A program made the translations under genes and the position numbers. This document shows positions 17,901 to 27,723 of a DNA stretch of 64,000 nucleotides, piece by piece. How positions within the stretch are numbered: the first letter of the stretch is position 1; every line of letters begins with the position of its first letter. Source of the DNA: NORP294 sp047627915 (GTDB taxonomy: Bacteria; Bacteroidota; Bacteroidia; Flavobacteriales_E; Vicingaceae); assembly GCA_047627915.1 (NCBI GenBank), contig JBLHTZ010000008.1, positions 9,502 to 73,501 of the forward strand. The letters run 5' to 3'. The notes beneath the pieces were generated by a model. The model was not told the DNA's origin. It saw only the letters and a list, made by a program, of their open reading frames with translations, and searched no databases.

Positions 17901-18373
17901 TATCTGCTAATGTCTATCACTTCAAACTTCATGGAACCGGATGGAACTATTACTTCTGCAAACTCACCTACCTTCTTTCCAAGTAACCCTTTTGCAATTG
18001 GGGATTCTACAGAAATTCTCTTTTCTGCCATATTTGCCTCTTTCTCAGAAACAATGGTGTATTGCATTTCTGCCCCATTCGCCATATTCTTAATCTTTAC
18101 TTTGGAAAGGATTAAGACCTTAGTTGTATCCAATTCAGATTCGTCAACAACTCTAGAATTCGCTACAAGAGTCTCCAGTTTACTTATCTTCAATTCCAAC
18201 AAACCTTGAGCCTCTTTAGCGGCATCGTATTCTGCATTTTCCGATAAGTCACCCTTATCCCTAGCTTCTGCAATTTGCGCAGAAATAGATGGTCGTTCGA
18301 CCTTTCTTAGGTGATTCAATTCATCAATCACCTTTTTTAAACCTTCTTCTGTGAAATAACTAATTTGACCCAT
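17900..18373 (-). CDS. greA: Transcription elongation factor GreA
   Basis: A 157-residue protein with the N-terminal antiparallel coiled coil (YFTEEGLKKVIDELNHL) bearing the acidic tip DLSENAEYDAAKE. The C-terminal FKBP-like domain has YTIVSEKEANMAEKRISVESPIAKGLLGKKVGE. GreA rescues backtracked RNA polymerase by stimulating transcript cleavage through the secondary channel. Length and motifs are canonical. First gene of a two-gene unit with the HIT protein; the hairpin just upstream ends the giant-protein operon. Confidence 0.96.
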   Translation of the reverse strand: MGQISYFTEEGLKKVIDELNHLRKVERPSISAQIAEARDKGDLSENAEYDAAKEAQGLLELKISKLETLVANSRVVDESELDTTKVLILSKVKIKNMANGAEMQYTIVSEKEANMAEKRISVESPIAKGLLGKKVGEFAEVIVPSGSMKFEVIDISR

Positions 18374-18400
18374 TTTGTATTTACTAAGTGTATGAAATTC

Positions 18401-18431
18401 AAAAAGAGAACCCCTTTCGAGATTCTCTTTT
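18401..18431 (-). terminator. Terminator of the TonB receptor–giant protein–PorV operon
   Basis: On the minus strand AAAAGAGAA and TTCTCTTTT form a 9-bp stem around a 12-nt loop, ending in a short T run. It lies 24 bp beyond the PorV-family stop and before the greA start. The stem is AT-rich, so strength is uncertain. Confidence 0.55.
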
Positions 18432-18454
18432 CAAATGTAAGATTTTTTTAAAAT

Positions 18455-19534
18455 TTAGAATGTCAACCTCAAACCAATCGCATGGGTTCCATCGAAAGTT
18501 CTTGTAAATCGGTATGAATAATCTAACCCAATTGTAGAACCTGTTTTGTTTGTAGGGATTTCTATAGTAGCACCCATTGTCGGTCCTACAGAAGTCGTCC
18601 GAGACTCAACTTCATCCGTTGCATCGGTTTCAAACACGTATCCTGCTCTAAACATGAACTTATTTTGAAATGCATATTCGCCACCTACACGTATTTGATC
18701 TTTAGTAAAAGAGTTTGACGTAAATGTACCACTTGCTGTTACCCTATGTTCCGCAATAAAAGAACCGTCTTCATTTTCCTCCACTTCAGTTAAAAAGAAA
18801 TCATAAGAAGCACCTATGTTAACCAAAGAAGGCAACTCAAAGTCATTCGTTCTGCGCTGGAAAGTAAGTGTCTGATCTGTATTTTGTTTATCCGCTTGAA
18901 TAGACAAACCATTCCCTTGATAACTTGTAGTTGGACCTACATTTCTTAGCGTAATCCCAAATTTAAATGCGTCGTACTTAGCCGTTTTATAGCTAACTCC
19001 TGCATCAATTGATACACCACTGGCATTAACATCGGCAGTGGACTCAGTTATTATACGAATGACTAAACCTCCACTAATACTATTCGAAAATTGCTTTGAA
19101 TAGGCGAATCCAATGTTCAAATAATTAGGTTCATAATTTCCAATTCCACCATCAGGTAAATCTGCCGTTGTAATTTGAATTTCGCCAAAACTCATTCGAG
19201 TAACAGTTAACCCCATTACTCCGGCATCTCCTAATTTCTTAGCAAACCCAAAACTCAAAAGATTAATATCGGTACCACTCAACCAACTAGTATTTGAAAA
19301 TAATACCTCCGTATTTTTCGTAAAAGCCAAACCTGCAATGTTTAAATTCATTGCCTCCAAGCCTCTTGCACTAGCAGTATTTGCTCCTCCCCAACCTGAA
19401 CTTCTAGCCCATGGATTTATTAACAACTCCGAAGCTCCAGCCTCACCAGCTCTATCCTCATTTCCGGAAAAGGCATCGAATGAAATGAACGCCAATGCCA
19501 AGGCTATTGTATAAGTTATATTTTTCATAGTCAT
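18455..19534 (-). CDS. PorV/PorQ family outer membrane beta-barrel protein
   Basis: A 359-residue protein with a signal peptide (to about residue 23, FDAFSG) and the family opening SELLINPWARSSGWGGANTASARGLEAMNLNIAGLAF. A repeated FadL-like strand pattern follows, ending in RTFDGTHAIGLRLTF with a terminal Phe suited to Bam recognition. PorV in Porphyromonas/Flavobacterium is an outer-membrane shuttle of the type IX secretion system; whether this is PorV itself or a paralogue dedicated to the adjacent giant protein cannot be settled from sequence. It is the third gene of an operon, 3 bp after the giant gene. A second in-frame ATG two codons in is an equally possible start. Confidence 0.82.
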   Translation of the reverse strand: MTMKNITYTIALALAFISFDAFSGNEDRAGEAGASELLINPWARSSGWGGANTASARGLEAMNLNIAGLAFTKNTEVLFSNTSWLSGTDINLLSFGFAKKLGDAGVMGLTVTRMSFGEIQITTADLPDGGIGNYEPNYLNIGFAYSKQFSNSISGGLVIRIITESTADVNASGVSIDAGVSYKTAKYDAFKFGITLRNVGPTTSYQGNGLSIQADKQNTDQTLTFQRRTNDFELPSLVNIGASYDFFLTEVEENEDGSFIAEHRVTASGTFTSNSFTKDQIRVGGEYAFQNKFMFRAGYVFETDATDEVESRTTSVGPTMGATIEIPTNKTGSTIGLDYSYRFTRTFDGTHAIGLRLTF

Positions 19535-19537
19535 TTT

Positions 19538-22500
19538 TTAGAAATTGTTAAAATCAGCTGGTCTAATTGTACCAAACCATTTTAATATTCGCTCGCCAAC
19601 ATTAGGTACCTCGATATGGATGATATAAACTCCGCTTGCAATTGGAACGCCAACTTGATTTGTTAAATCCCAATCTAAATATTTATCAGGGCTTGCCTTG
19701 AAATACCTTCTTATTAAAGTTCCATTTGAATTATAAATCGTAATGGTACAGTTCTCAGGAAGGTTTGTAAACTTAACCGTATTGTCCAACTGATCAAACT
19801 CGTAACCACTTTGAGAATAATATGGATTAGGAACAACATTTACTTCCTCTAAGGCGCTCTTAAGTAATGAAGTTTGACCCTTTAACGTTCCTTTACCAGC
19901 AGTACTAAATTTATATACAGGAACGCCTTCATTTTCAAGTACAGCATTTGATGCAGAATTACCTGTGCGTATGCTAGACTGTTTAGCAACAAAAGGCTTG
20001 CTTACATCAACATCTATCCGAACATCGCTAGACAACAACGTTTGTCCACGTTGCAGCAATGGTAATGACACCCAAGAACAACTTTGCCATCCTAGTCTAG
20101 TCCTTAATCCGTTCAATCCACTTCCTTGAAGACTTAGAAGATCTCTAGCTTTCTCACCATAGTCATACACCGGCATATTTGCGTTAAATCTGGAATATAA
20201 TACAGAGTCAACTTCATTCCCTTCTGTTTCTCTAAAGATATAGATGAAGTGTTTCCCACCCCAAATCTGACTAATAAATTGTGGATCTATCCCTTCTACA
20301 ACTGTAGAGGTAGGATTCCATAACATGTCATCTCCATTATTAAAGCTATACTTTGTGTCTTCTCCAAACGCCATATTTAAACGATCACCAGTTTCTTTGT
20401 TAATTACATAACCAGGAAACCAACCCATTCCGAAAGCATTAATAAAAGCTGCGTCTCCTTCTAAGGTATCTCCCATAACCCTCAATGTGTCTGTAATTTG
20501 GGCTCGAGTCAAATTACCAAGTCCAGTTGTATCTACTGAATTACCATCCTTATCTACTGATAGTCTGGTAACTTTAACTTGATTCTTATTGTGAAGTTTT
20601 ACGCCCGGATTATTAGGGTCTGCTAAGCCATCATCTTTGGTCTCAATAACAGGACACCTTGTCCATTTAGATTTATCGTTCGTCATCACTAATTGAATAG
20701 ACATTAGCTTATTCAATGGAGAACCCTCTACATCTGCTTTTCCTCTAGCAGGGGCATTAAGTGCAGCAGGATTGCCGTTTAATCCTAACTCATACCTTGC
20801 TAATCTGTAAGGTGCTATGGTACCCTGCAAAATACTCTCAAAATCTTGATTGGGGTCAATAAATGTTCCTGAAACAGCATAATCAAAGAATAACCCTGAT
20901 GGTGACTGCTCACCGGTTCCTGACAAAATCCAATTGAACGGGCCTTCTAAATCGTTATCCGGAATACCAGCTAACCATGGACGTTCAACATCTCCAAACT
21001 CTATAGATGCAGAAATGAATCCATTATTAGTGGCCTCTACTCTTGATCCAGGCTGCACCGCATTGGTTATAGTAATAGACAGTCCCCAATTTGGACTCAA
21101 TAAAAGTTGCTGATTCAAAAAGCCAATAGATTTGTCAGAATACACTGTATCAAGTCCACCTTCTCTCCAAATTCTCCAAAATGTGTTATCGTTAACATTT
21201 TGGTTATTTAAGCTATCTATGAATTGCACGAAATACGTACCATCCACGATATTTAATGGATCAACAACACTTACACTGAAAGGACCTTCACCAATAACAT
21301 AATCAATTTCATTTACTGTGCTATCTGCAGATTCCCAAGCCTTTTCACGTAAAATAGACTCTACAGACTCTTGCGTAATCGTTAATGCATTGCCTCCGTT
21401 ACCTGCTCCTTGCAGTCTTGTAATTCCAATACCGTCACCAAAACTAGAATTTACGATTGTTCCGCCATTTTCAAATTTTGGAGGCGAAGGTATTGCTGTA
21501 AATGCAGCAATTTCTCCACCAAAAGCAGACTTTCTACTTCTCAAGTACGGAGTAGTTTGCCCGTCAAAGGCACCTGCAAGTGGAAGAATGGTATCTGTTA
21601 AATCAGGAGCAGCTCCTTGTAAATATGGTTTAAACTCATTGTATCCATATGCTACGGCTATGTAGTAATACGTTTTGTAATTAACTAGAGCTGCATCGCC
21701 GTCCGCGAATGCATCTTGATTAAGTGAAAAACTTCTTTGAATTCCTTCATTCGCAGCAATAACCTTCCGAACCGGAATATTTGCATTTAAGCCTTGGTCG
21801 AAAGTGAAATTTGTCAAACTAGCAACATCATCTTTGATATCACATTGAAATACCAACCTTGCTTTACTCGGGTCTTCAATATCATTGACAGAAATTCCAG
21901 GTCCGGCTGCCTGATACACTTGATACCCTTGAAACCTATATCTATCATCCAAAAACACAGGAGTCGTTAAACTAGCTAAATACTCGGGAGTCACAATATT
22001 AGGATCCTTCTCCTCGTAATTTTCTCCTGTATTATTAGAAACACTTGGATTCGAAAGGTAAAAAATTATTTCTTTATCCAACTCTTGTACAGTTACCTCA
22101 GGAGCATCTGGACCATTCAAAACCTGAAAGCAATTATCAAATAAGGCTTGAGCCTTATCATCAGCAGTAAACATATCTTGCACAGATGCTAGGCGCCCTC
22201 CACTTTGAGCTTGAGCAAATACAACCCCAACCGTAATATCATTTACGTTTCCTGGTCTCAGAGTAAAAGGCCCTGCAGATTGTAAGAATCTTCTATCACC
22301 AACAGCATTCTGAGGCTCTCCTCCTCCAGGATTATCTTCCGTCCAATTTGTATTCGTTGGAATTGTTGTAAATCCGTTCTCGTCTGTTGTTCCCCAATGC
22401 AAGGGATCACTTGTTCCAGGAAACATAAAATCGGTGGGGATATCTTCAACACCAGCAGTGTTAAAACCATTACCTCCATGTCTCATTCTCCTTCCATTCT

Positions 22501-23806
22501 TCCAAATACCTCTCATGTAGTTATAGTAGTGAACTGCCAACTCAGGATCTCCGTTTGGAGCTGTACCAATGTTGTAGTATACAAATCGTCTCATACCAAA
22601 TCTTTCATTATCCGGAACTAAATCTGGCTCTCTTGAGTTTGGATCAAAATATCCCAACCCATTAAGAGCTTCACCCGGTCCAACACCTACCGCATTATTT
22701 ATACCATCTGCATCTTGATAAGGACCTTCAAAAAAGTCAATACCTATTGATGGAGGATTTGCTCCATAACCGGTTTGACCACCTTGTCCAATATCATTCT
22801 CAACTCCATTGAACGCGTAACCTAAACCTCTAGCTACATCGCAACCAACATAATCATCAGAAGATAATCCAATATCCGGATCTACAAAGCTTGCAAAGTA
22901 CGTATTGGTTAGGGTAAAGGTTGAACGGTTAATCAACTCAAAGTTGTAAAACGTCATGTTATTAATTTCGTCGTTTGTTGCAAAAGCAAATGCCTGACCA
23001 TGAATCTCCATGCCGATAGATGGTGCGTTTGATTCTGTATGAAGGTTACCCTTATCATTAAAGATCCACCAATATGTTTTATCTCCAAACAATGGACGTC
23101 TTCCACTAATCGAACGATCTTCTCTATTTTCTCTACAATCAACATCACCAACTAAGTCGTAAAATGGATAATCACCCAATTCAGGTTCATACGACTCATC
23201 TCCTGCAACGTTCATGTATGGAGCCAGTCTAAAGTCTTGATCTACACCTGGAGTAACATCTCCATTACCTGGCCATTCCAATATAGAGGTTGGAATTTGA
23301 TAGTCTGGAAATTCTTCTGCCTGAGTACCTTTTATTACAGATTGATTGTACGCATTAAAAAGAGCAACTTCAGCTCTAGTAATTTCAAAAAATCGATCAT
23401 ATTCAGCACAAGTAACATCATTAATTTCAGCAGTTCCAACAACATCAAGTGGTCCAGTATAATAATCTACTCCTTGTCCAAATTTACTTACAGCAGCTTT
23501 TAACTGTCCGTTAACATCGGTTCCCGCTAACCAAAGACCACCGGCGTAAATAGAAAAACTATTTGAACCCTTAGGTACCTCATAATCAGCTACACCGTTT
23601 GCTCTATCTTGCCACCAAATACCCCCTGTCTCCACTCGAGTCCGGACATTGTTGAATTCAAGAAAAATAATTCTACTTGCAGGAGCGCAACCTGCCGCTG
23701 TATTAACTTGCTGTCTTGGCTTATTCTTGTCTTTCTCACCACCCGCTCCGAAAGCGATTACTGGTGCTAAAAGACCCATCAAAATTGAAATTTTTAACTT
23801 TCTCAT
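19538..23806 (-). CDS. Giant secreted protein with C-terminal T9SS-like/FlgD-Ig-like domain
   Basis: A 1422-residue protein with an N-terminal signal peptide (MRKLKISILMGLLAPVIAFG). No enzymatic domain is recognised. The bulk is Asp/Asn/Gly-rich extracellular-type sequence with aromatic-rich stretches. The last roughly 110 residues (VNVVPNPYYSQSGYEFDQLDN onward, then VPIASGVYIIHIEVP) resemble the beta-sandwich of T9SS sorting domains and FlgD-like Ig folds. Unlike typical type A sorting domains, which end at a basic residue after the last strand, this one continues into GTIRPADFNNF. It is placed between a TonB-dependent receptor (20 bp upstream) and a PorV-family barrel (3 bp downstream), suggesting a surface complex with those two (inference). 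Confidence 0.75.
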   Translation of the reverse strand: MRKLKISILMGLLAPVIAFGAGGEKDKNKPRQQVNTAAGCAPASRIIFLEFNNVRTRVETGGIWWQDRANGVADYEVPKGSNSFSIYAGGLWLAGTDVNGQLKAAVSKFGQGVDYYTGPLDVVGTAEINDVTCAEYDRFFEITRAEVALFNAYNQSVIKGTQAEEFPDYQIPTSILEWPGNGDVTPGVDQDFRLAPYMNVAGDESYEPELGDYPFYDLVGDVDCRENREDRSISGRRPLFGDKTYWWIFNDKGNLHTESNAPSIGMEIHGQAFAFATNDEINNMTFYNFELINRSTFTLTNTYFASFVDPDIGLSSDDYVGCDVARGLGYAFNGVENDIGQGGQTGYGANPPSIGIDFFEGPYQDADGINNAVGVGPGEALNGLGYFDPNSREPDLVPDNERFGMRRFVYYNIGTAPNGDPELAVHYYNYMRGIWKNGRRMRHGGNGFNTAGVEDIPTDFMFPGTSDPLHWGTTDENGFTTIPTNTNWTEDNPGGGEPQNAVGDRRFLQSAGPFTLRPGNVNDITVGVVFAQAQSGGRLASVQDMFTADDKAQALFDNCFQVLNGPDAPEVTVQELDKEIIFYLSNPSVSNNTGENYEEKDPNIVTPEYLASLTTPVFLDDRYRFQGYQVYQAAGPGISVNDIEDPSKARLVFQCDIKDDVASLTNFTFDQGLNANIPVRKVIAANEGIQRSFSLNQDAFADGDAALVNYKTYYYIAVAYGYNEFKPYLQGAAPDLTDTILPLAGAFDGQTTPYLRSRKSAFGGEIAAFTAIPSPPKFENGGTIVNSSFGDGIGITRLQGAGNGGNALTITQESVESILREKAWESADSTVNEIDYVIGEGPFSVSVVDPLNIVDGTYFVQFIDSLNNQNVNDNTFWRIWREGGLDTVYSDKSIGFLNQQLLLSPNWGLSITITNAVQPGSRVEATNNGFISASIEFGDVERPWLAGIPDNDLEGPFNWILSGTGEQSPSGLFFDYAVSGTFIDPNQDFESILQGTIAPYRLARYELGLNGNPAALNAPARGKADVEGSPLNKLMSIQLVMTNDKSKWTRCPVIETKDDGLADPNNPGVKLHNKNQVKVTRLSVDKDGNSVDTTGLGNLTRAQITDTLRVMGDTLEGDAAFINAFGMGWFPGYVINKETGDRLNMAFGEDTKYSFNNGDDMLWNPTSTVVEGIDPQFISQIWGGKHFIYIFRETEGNEVDSVLYSRFNANMPVYDYGEKARDLLSLQGSGLNGLRTRLGWQSCSWVSLPLLQRGQTLLSSDVRIDVDVSKPFVAKQSSIRTGNSASNAVLENEGVPVYKFSTAGKGTLKGQTSLLKSALEEVNVVPNPYYSQSGYEFDQLDNTVKFTNLPENCTITIYNSNGTLIRRYFKASPDKYLDWDLTNQVGVPIASGVYIIHIEVPNVGERILKWFGTIRPADFNNF

Positions 23807-23826
23807 AATCTATCTCTTTTAAAACC

Positions 23827-26800
23827 TTAGAAACTTAATTGAGCTCCTAATCTAATTCTTCTTGGTAATTCAAAATTGCCTGGATTCTGTAATCGTAAAC
23901 TATACTGGTCTCTAAATGCTTGCTCATTCACTTCTTGTCGAATTTCATTTTGGAACTGAGCAGCATTTAAATATCCATCGTCATCGGCATTCCCTGTAAA
24001 TCCATATACATTTTGTATGTTCTGCGCATTTAATACATTCAACACTTGAAGGTAAATATTCAAATTTGACTGCTTTTTACCTTGTTTCCAAGCCTCTTTA
24101 TTTGCTTCATTACTTGCACCCCAATTAATATCAAACGACTTGTCTAATCTGGCATCAATTCGAACAGTCCATGGTAAACGTGAACCATTTATGTCTCCCT
24201 CAACTGGTTGTGGTGTTCTAGAACCTGAAAGTAATTCACTAGCACCTGCCAAAGATCTTTGAGTATAAGGCTGTCCAGATCCGGCAATAAACACAACGTT
24301 AAGACCTGTGTTTTGAAGAATATTTTTACCTCCGACTCTTGGACCATTGTAACCAGTTCCACTTCCATATCTATAATCTAAAGTTGAAACAATTTGATGA
24401 CGCTGATCATAACTATAAGGGAAGATCGTTCTTAAGTTCGGTTGATCTGAGTTTACTAAATTCAAAGCTGTAGTGGAACCAGAACCTGTTCCATTGGCGA
24501 ATTGAATAGTATAATTCAATCTCAATGATAAATTCTTAGTTCTTCTCATTTCGTAGTTAACAGTAAAACCTTTAACCGTACCAAAGTCTAAGTTATCGTA
24601 AGTTAAATAATCTTCAGGAAAGGCTCCAACCAATTTTCTTACTTGAATCTCATCTCTCTGCTCTCTGTAGAAAGAAGATAAGGTTAATGCTGAACTACTC
24701 CCCACTTTCTGCTTAAATCCTATCTCATAAGAAATTGTCTTCGAAGGCTTCAAGTTTGGGTTGTTAATAATTCTGTTATGGTTTGCAATGTAGATCAAAT
24801 CTAAAGGCTCTAAACCGTTCTCACCTGAAGGACGTCTGGTTAAGATATCATAATTCGCAAAAAATGTTGCTTCATCTGAAATTGGGAATGAAAATGAAAC
24901 CCTCGGCATTAAAGTATACTGAGGATCGTAATCTTCAAAAGACTCAGTACTCATATCTGATGAGGCAGATGTGCTAGAAGGATCAACCAACCAAGGAGCA
25001 ATGCTAGAACCAGCTTGCAACACAGAAGGGTCATTTAAAAGTACACCTTGGGCATTAAAGAATTCATTCGTTTCTGGGTTTCTATATCCAACAACTCCGT
25101 TAGAAGAAGGGTTTTCAATATCATTCACATAAACGATAAAGTTATCTTGTATATTACCTGGAGTTTCTCCTAAACCTTGAGTTTTAGCATAAGCTACATC
25201 CCTCGTTGGGAAAAGAGAGAAAGGATCTTTAAGCACAGGCTGGTTAGCGTCAAACCTATCCAATCGTAAACCTATTCTAAAAATCAAATCATCAAACGCA
25301 AATTTATCTTCTATATACCCAGCAATATATACTGGTTGATAAGCAGGTACAGGTCTTGTTTTAAACCCTAACTCGTTCTCTTCATTGAAAAAATCGTTAA
25401 GCGATGGAGAAGAATTCAACTTCTTTCCTTTATAATCATATCCTCTGTAGAGTAAGTTAACGTTATTTGCAGGGTTAATTAATTGATCTGCTGCAAAATA
25501 TGTCATATTGTACAAATCAATATCATATGAGTCGAAATCAATAAAATCAATACCATTAGGATCTAAGCCCAACGCATTTCTCATATTATATGCAAAATAA
25601 GTTCTGTTCGCTCCATCGTACCTTCTTTCAAAAGTAACCGTAGGATCAATTGGGCTCGGAGCTGCATAATTAATTGAGTAATTATTCGAATCAATTTGTA
25701 AAATGTGACTATTAACCGAAAGTCGCCCTAAATCCCATAAATCTCTTGGGTTCATCGAATAAAAACGCTCTATTCTTTGCTCGTACTCAAACCCTAAAAC
25801 AATTGCATGGTCACCTATATCTGCTGAACCTCTACCACTTAAACGAATTTGATCATTTTCTACCTTACTGTAGCCATTACTAACAGTTCCAGCAGAAGTC
25901 CACAAATTGTATACATTACCAATAACAGTTCCTCCATTAATAATTCCTCCATTACCTTCAACTGCAACTGCTGTAGAATATCTAGGATCTCCAGGTTGGA
26001 AAAAATCGTAATAATTACTAGTATAGTTAGCTAGTATTGGGTTTATGTTTGAAGCTGTATAGTCGTATGAAATAGGATTGTCAAAAGCAGTTAAAAAATT
26101 TCCCCGATATTCTGTACCGTTGTCCAATGTTACAGCATTAAAGTTGTTGTCAGAATAGGACAATTCAGTATTGGCTACAAATCTTCCTAAATATCCATAC
26201 TTAAAGAAATCACTTCCGTGATTTCTGTCTTCAGACAATCTGTTTGCTCTAGAAAAATCTGCTTGAATTGAGAAAAACGCATTCTTAATTAATGACTTAT
26301 CTTCCTCTTTTGTATTTGCATCTTCTTTTGCGTTCGCAAATCGTTGCACGTATCGTCCGTAAAATCTAAAATCAGTACTCAGTGACTGAGTGTTATTCTC
26401 GTAATTGAATAACGAAAAGCTTCTATTATAGTTATTACCCTTAGCATAGTTGTAAGTACCACCAAAAGAAAGAGAACTCAAGTCAGTTAATTTAACATCG
26501 AACTTTCCATTAACAGCAAAACTTAAATCATCATCATTTAACCTAAAGTCAATTTCTTCAAAATCATCTCTCGTCAAAAATTGAGCTCTTTGAACTACTC
26601 CATTGTTTCCTTCTTGAAAAATTAATGGATTATTTCTAACCTCTTGCTCAATATTATCTTTTGGTTTATAGATAGGGGTTACACTCTGGCCGCTTAAGGA
26701 ATGTCTAATTTCACCAGTTAACAAGAAACCAAAAGGAGAAGTAACCTCTCCATCTTTATCTTTTTTCTTAATAATCGGCCCCCCAAGAGCAAAACCCACA

Positions 26801-27579
26801 AGGTTATATCCCCAGTTATCCAAACCAAACGATGTGGTCTCTCCGGTCTTAAACCCTGATGACAAAACCTCTGCACTTCCAAAATATTCTGTAAATGCAC
26901 CTCTAGTTGTCACGGTTGTTACAGCACCTGTTACATCACCGTATTGAGCTGATATTCCTCCTGTTTTTACAGAAACCTCTTCAATGGCTGATTTAGGTAA
27001 ACTTGTTGAGCCTATAATTTTTATACCATCGACAAATGTTATTGAACTACCTGATCGTTGACCTCTAACATTATTTTCACCCGAGCCATTGTCTCTAGAC
27101 GTAATACCATTACCCGCAGCCTTTGTAATATCTGCAACGCTACGAACGGCCATCTGAGTAATTTGCGTTCTATTAACACTCGTAGAAATCTCTGTTTGAT
27201 CTATTTCGATAATTGGTTCTGCATAAACTTGAACCTCCTCAATATTTATTCCTTTAGATAATTCAGAGTCCAGTTTTTTTAATTTTCCTGAACTTACAAC
27301 GACACCTGACAGTCTACTAGGTGTAAAGCCCACATAAGAAAACTGCACATCATAAGACCCAGGAGGAATTGGCTTTAACGTATAAACTCCATCAAAATCA
27401 GTTGTTGTTACCAATATCTGTTCTGTTCCTTTTAGTAGCACAACATTAGCAAACGGCACTGGCTCGCCATTGGCTTTCTCCGTCACAGTTCCCTTAATGG
27501 TACCTGATCCTACTTGAGCATTTACTGTTGTTGCAAAGCCCAATGCTATCGCAAGCATGAAAAGTAATTTTCTTAGCAT
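23827..27579 (-). CDS. TonB-dependent receptor with CarboxypepD_reg-like N-terminal domain
   Basis: A 1250-residue outer membrane receptor. It has a signal peptide (1-21), then a carboxypeptidase-regulatory-like Ig domain (about 25-110: GTIKGTVTEKANGEPVPFANVVL ... GVYTLKPIPPGSYDVQFSYVGF). A plug domain (about 125-235: RSVADITKAAGNGITSRDNGSGENNVRGQR) and a long barrel ending RRIRLGAQLSF follow. No SusD partner is present; instead the operon continues into the giant secreted protein and a PorV-family barrel. The substrate is unknown. An 11-bp tandem repeat lies in its leader region. Confidence 0.9.
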   Translation of the reverse strand: MLRKLLFMLAIALGFATTVNAQVGSGTIKGTVTEKANGEPVPFANVVLLKGTEQILVTTTDFDGVYTLKPIPPGSYDVQFSYVGFTPSRLSGVVVSSGKLKKLDSELSKGINIEEVQVYAEPIIEIDQTEISTSVNRTQITQMAVRSVADITKAAGNGITSRDNGSGENNVRGQRSGSSITFVDGIKIIGSTSLPKSAIEEVSVKTGGISAQYGDVTGAVTTVTTRGAFTEYFGSAEVLSSGFKTGETTSFGLDNWGYNLVGFALGGPIIKKKDKDGEVTSPFGFLLTGEIRHSLSGQSVTPIYKPKDNIEQEVRNNPLIFQEGNNGVVQRAQFLTRDDFEEIDFRLNDDDLSFAVNGKFDVKLTDLSSLSFGGTYNYAKGNNYNRSFSLFNYENNTQSLSTDFRFYGRYVQRFANAKEDANTKEEDKSLIKNAFFSIQADFSRANRLSEDRNHGSDFFKYGYLGRFVANTELSYSDNNFNAVTLDNGTEYRGNFLTAFDNPISYDYTASNINPILANYTSNYYDFFQPGDPRYSTAVAVEGNGGIINGGTVIGNVYNLWTSAGTVSNGYSKVENDQIRLSGRGSADIGDHAIVLGFEYEQRIERFYSMNPRDLWDLGRLSVNSHILQIDSNNYSINYAAPSPIDPTVTFERRYDGANRTYFAYNMRNALGLDPNGIDFIDFDSYDIDLYNMTYFAADQLINPANNVNLLYRGYDYKGKKLNSSPSLNDFFNEENELGFKTRPVPAYQPVYIAGYIEDKFAFDDLIFRIGLRLDRFDANQPVLKDPFSLFPTRDVAYAKTQGLGETPGNIQDNFIVYVNDIENPSSNGVVGYRNPETNEFFNAQGVLLNDPSVLQAGSSIAPWLVDPSSTSASSDMSTESFEDYDPQYTLMPRVSFSFPISDEATFFANYDILTRRPSGENGLEPLDLIYIANHNRIINNPNLKPSKTISYEIGFKQKVGSSSALTLSSFYREQRDEIQVRKLVGAFPEDYLTYDNLDFGTVKGFTVNYEMRRTKNLSLRLNYTIQFANGTGSGSTTALNLVNSDQPNLRTIFPYSYDQRHQIVSTLDYRYGSGTGYNGPRVGGKNILQNTGLNVVFIAGSGQPYTQRSLAGASELLSGSRTPQPVEGDINGSRLPWTVRIDARLDKSFDINWGASNEANKEAWKQGKKQSNLNIYLQVLNVLNAQNIQNVYGFTGNADDDGYLNAAQFQNEIRQEVNEQAFRDQYSLRLQNPGNFELPRRIRLGAQLSF

Positions 27580-27593
27580 AATAGAAATTTTAT

Positions 27594-27618
27594 GTTATCG
27601 TTTCGTTATCGTTTCGTT
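27594..27618 (-). repeat. 11-bp tandem repeat in the leader of the TonB receptor operon
   Basis: The unit GTTATCGTTTC (plus strand) occurs twice in direct succession at 27594-27604 and 27605-27615, followed by a partial third (GTT). It lies 15 bases upstream of the receptor ATG, probably within the 5' UTR. Confidence 0.7.
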
Positions 27619-27637
27619 GTAAAAAACTACAGGGGCG

Positions 27638-27670
27638 TAAAGATATACAAATAATGAAAAGAATAACAAA
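27638..27670 (-). promoter_or_regulatory. Possible promoter of the TonB receptor operon
   Basis: On the minus strand TATCTTTA (plus 27638-27645) differs in one base from TAnnTTTG. TTTG lies 21 bases upstream (plus 27667-27670). It would give a leader of about 50 nt containing the tandem repeat. Confidence 0.35.
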
Positions 27671-27723
27671 TTTTAACAGCAGCTTTAGCCCGTCTTTTTA
27701 AGACTTTATTATTCATGAATTTA

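Noticed and set aside
21318..21665. 115-codon plus-strand frame inside the giant protein gene
   Set aside because: Antisense shadow of the 1422-aa protein; low-complexity translation with no start context.
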